A stretch of 22,978 nt of DNA from CAZART01 sp964487555 (GTDB taxonomy: Bacteria > Bacteroidota > Rhodothermia > Rhodothermales > VXPQ01): contig CAZART010000085.1 of the NCBI GenBank assembly GCA_964487555.1, positions 1 through 22,978 of the forward strand, given 5' to 3'. Positions 21,753-22,978 of the stretch are shown here, one piece after another. Each line of letters begins with the position of its first letter. The first letter of the stretch is position 1. The notes under the pieces were generated by a model. The model made no database searches, was not told the origin of the DNA, and saw nothing but the letters and a program-made list of their open reading frames with translations. The position numbers and the translations under genes are program-made.

Positions 21753-22919
21753 ATGATCGTTCTTGCCGACGAGAACATCCTCCGGGCGCAGGAGATTTTC
21801 AGGGGAACAGGTGAAGTACGGTCTTTTCAAGGGCCGGACCCGCATCCGCTCGATCTCAAAGACGCGACGGTTCTCCTGGTGAGGAGTGTTACGCGCGTAG
21901 ATGAAATCCTTCTTCGGGGAAGTCGCATCCGTTTTGTCGGATCTGCCACGATTGGTACGGATCACGTGGATACGGCATTTCTCGAGAAGGCGGGTATCGC
22001 GTTCGCCCACGCACCCGCGTCGAATGCGGATTCGGTTGCGGAATACGTCGTTTCAGCCCTCCTTCGCCTCTGCGTACGCAACGGCCGGCGGCTCCGCGGT
22101 CTGCGCGTGGGCGTCGTCGGTTGTGGCCAGATTGGCGGAAGGCTGTTACAGCGACTGCCTCACCTGGGAGCAGAGATTCTACTAAACGATCCACCACTTG
22201 CCCTGGAAATGGAGCGGCAGGGTCGTGCGCACCCATTTCAACCGTTGGAGGAGGTTCTCTCGAAGGCCGACGTCGTGACGGTACACGTTCCGCTCGAACG
22301 ACAGGGGCCATTTCCGACGGTCCACCTGATTGGAGAGGAGAAACTCCGGAAAATGAAACCGGGCTCCTGGCTCGTAAACACGTCCCGCGGACCCGTTGTC
22401 GATAATGAGGCGCTCAAGCATGCCCTTTCTGAGCGCGGAACGCCTGCAGGTGCCGTACTGGATGTATGGGAGGGAGAGCCCGAGCCTGACGCTCAACTCA
22501 TTCGGCTTGTAGATCTCGCAACGCCCCACATCGCCGGCTATGCCTATGACGCAAAGCTTCGCGGTACGTGGATGATCTATCGGGCGCTTCGAGGTTTCCT
22601 CGGGGAGGAAGATCCGGGCGAAATGCCTTCGGACGTCGGGGGTTTGCCGTCCACGCTTCTGATGGGGGCTCCCGACCCGCTGCTCCCAGACGTGGAATGG
22701 CAAGACATGCTAGTCCGCGGCATGTACGACATCGAAGTGGACGACGATGCTCTACGACGTCTAGCCTCGAAAGACCGAATTGACGGCTGCCGATTCGGCG
22801 CATTGCGGCGCGACTATCCGATTCGCCGTGAGTTCGGCGTCCACTCCCTGCCGATCTCCAGCGTTCCTCGCCAGCGCCTCGATGCGGTCGCGCTCGGCCT
22901 CGGCGTCTCTTTGCGCTGA
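21753..22919 (+). CDS. pdxB: Erythronate-4-phosphate dehydrogenase (PLP biosynthesis)
   Basis: PdxB oxidises 4-phospho-D-erythronate in the DXP-dependent pathway to pyridoxal 5'-phosphate. From ATG 21753 the protein has 388 residues, beginning MIVLADENIL, which aligns with the MKILVDENM start of the enteric enzyme. The GTG three codons earlier is a less likely start. The nucleotide-binding loop is GVVGCGQIGG (120-129). The catalytic set of D-2-hydroxyacid dehydrogenases is present: Arg212 (NTSRGPVVDN), Glu242 (DVWEGEPEPD) and His259 (ATPHIAGYAYD). After about residue 290 a C-terminal domain follows (DVEWQDMLVRGMYDIEVDDDALRRL), the PdxB dimerisation domain that distinguishes it from other family members. 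Confidence 0.95.
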   Translation: MIVLADENILRAQEIFRGTGEVRSFQGPDPHPLDLKDATVLLVRSVTRVDEILLRGSRIRFVGSATIGTDHVDTAFLEKAGIAFAHAPASNADSVAEYVVSALLRLCVRNGRRLRGLRVGVVGCGQIGGRLLQRLPHLGAEILLNDPPLALEMERQGRAHPFQPLEEVLSKADVVTVHVPLERQGPFPTVHLIGEEKLRKMKPGSWLVNTSRGPVVDNEALKHALSERGTPAGAVLDVWEGEPEPDAQLIRLVDLATPHIAGYAYDAKLRGTWMIYRALRGFLGEEDPGEMPSDVGGLPSTLLMGAPDPLLPDVEWQDMLVRGMYDIEVDDDALRRLASKDRIDGCRFGALRRDYPIRREFGVHSLPISSVPRQRLDAVALGLGVSLR

Positions 22920-22978
22920 CCACTACGGCCGGAATCCGTAAGATCGGAGGAAGGACGATTTGTTTCTCCAGTCGTCCC

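Noticed and set aside
21403..21756. A 117-codon plus-strand frame upstream of pdxB
   Set aside because: It starts with a poor GTG, has no family resemblance and overlaps the pdxB start. It looks like chance openness in an AT-richer intergenic region.
22953..22977. GGACGA/TCGTCC inverted repeat downstream of pdxB
   Set aside because: It has only six base pairs with a 13-nt loop, and the window ends there, so a following T-tract cannot be seen. Too weak to annotate as a terminator.

Overview
The window looks like a chromosomal segment of a moderately GC-rich, aerobic, Gram-negative bacterium of the Bacteroidota, most likely the Rhodothermales/Salinibacter side. This is inferred from gene content and protein style, not from a database search. 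The indicators are an aa3 oxidase operon with Bacteroidota-style subunits, a DUF2723 membrane protein, BshA (bacillithiol synthesis), PdxB, a YbeY with an Asp third metal ligand, and an LptF/LptG permease. The window contains no mobile element, CRISPR array, rRNA or tRNA that I could recognise. A run of exactly 100 N at 13335-13434 is a scaffold gap, so the two sides are joined only by inference.

Layout. Positions 1-4944 (+) hold a cytochrome c oxidase operon: the 3' part of a cupredoxin/carboxypeptidase-regulatory-like protein, subunit I, subunit III, subunit IV, two small membrane proteins (one with CxxC), and last subunit II with a CuA site and no fused cytochrome c domain. Positions 4973-6130 (-) encode a protein with two tandem DoxX-like membrane modules and a Cys-rich zinc-ribbon-like tail. 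At 6495-8197 a nucleosidase-family protein (-) diverges from metF (+), both candidates for the methionine/SAM/folate cycle. Positions 8210-10372 (-) carry a translation and stress cluster: hpf, ybeY, an unknown protein, and a cold-shock protein with a clear promoter, long leader and intrinsic terminator. Positions 10407-13268 (-) hold one DUF2723 membrane protein gene split by a single in-frame amber codon.

After the scaffold gap come rsmI and an LptF/G-type permease (-), an MBL-fold hydrolase (+), a small unknown protein (-) with a potentially structured leader, bshA (-), an outer-membrane beta-barrel protein (+), a divergent sigma-70-family protein (-), a hemerythrin-like HHE protein (-), a SleB-like cell-wall hydrolase (-) and pdxB (+).

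How they fit together: the oxidase subunits form one terminal respiratory complex. The co-transcribed blue-copper-like protein and CxxC membrane protein are candidates for electron delivery or copper/haem assembly. The rest is mostly housekeeping: ribosome maturation and hibernation, envelope biogenesis, thiol redox and PLP synthesis. The observations most worth checking are the oxidase subunit I without the K-channel lysine, the amber codon in the DUF2723 gene, the nucleosidase with two replaced active-site acids, and the duplicated DoxX fusion. I did not find a clear defence, secretion or biosynthetic system that would count as a wholly new machine.
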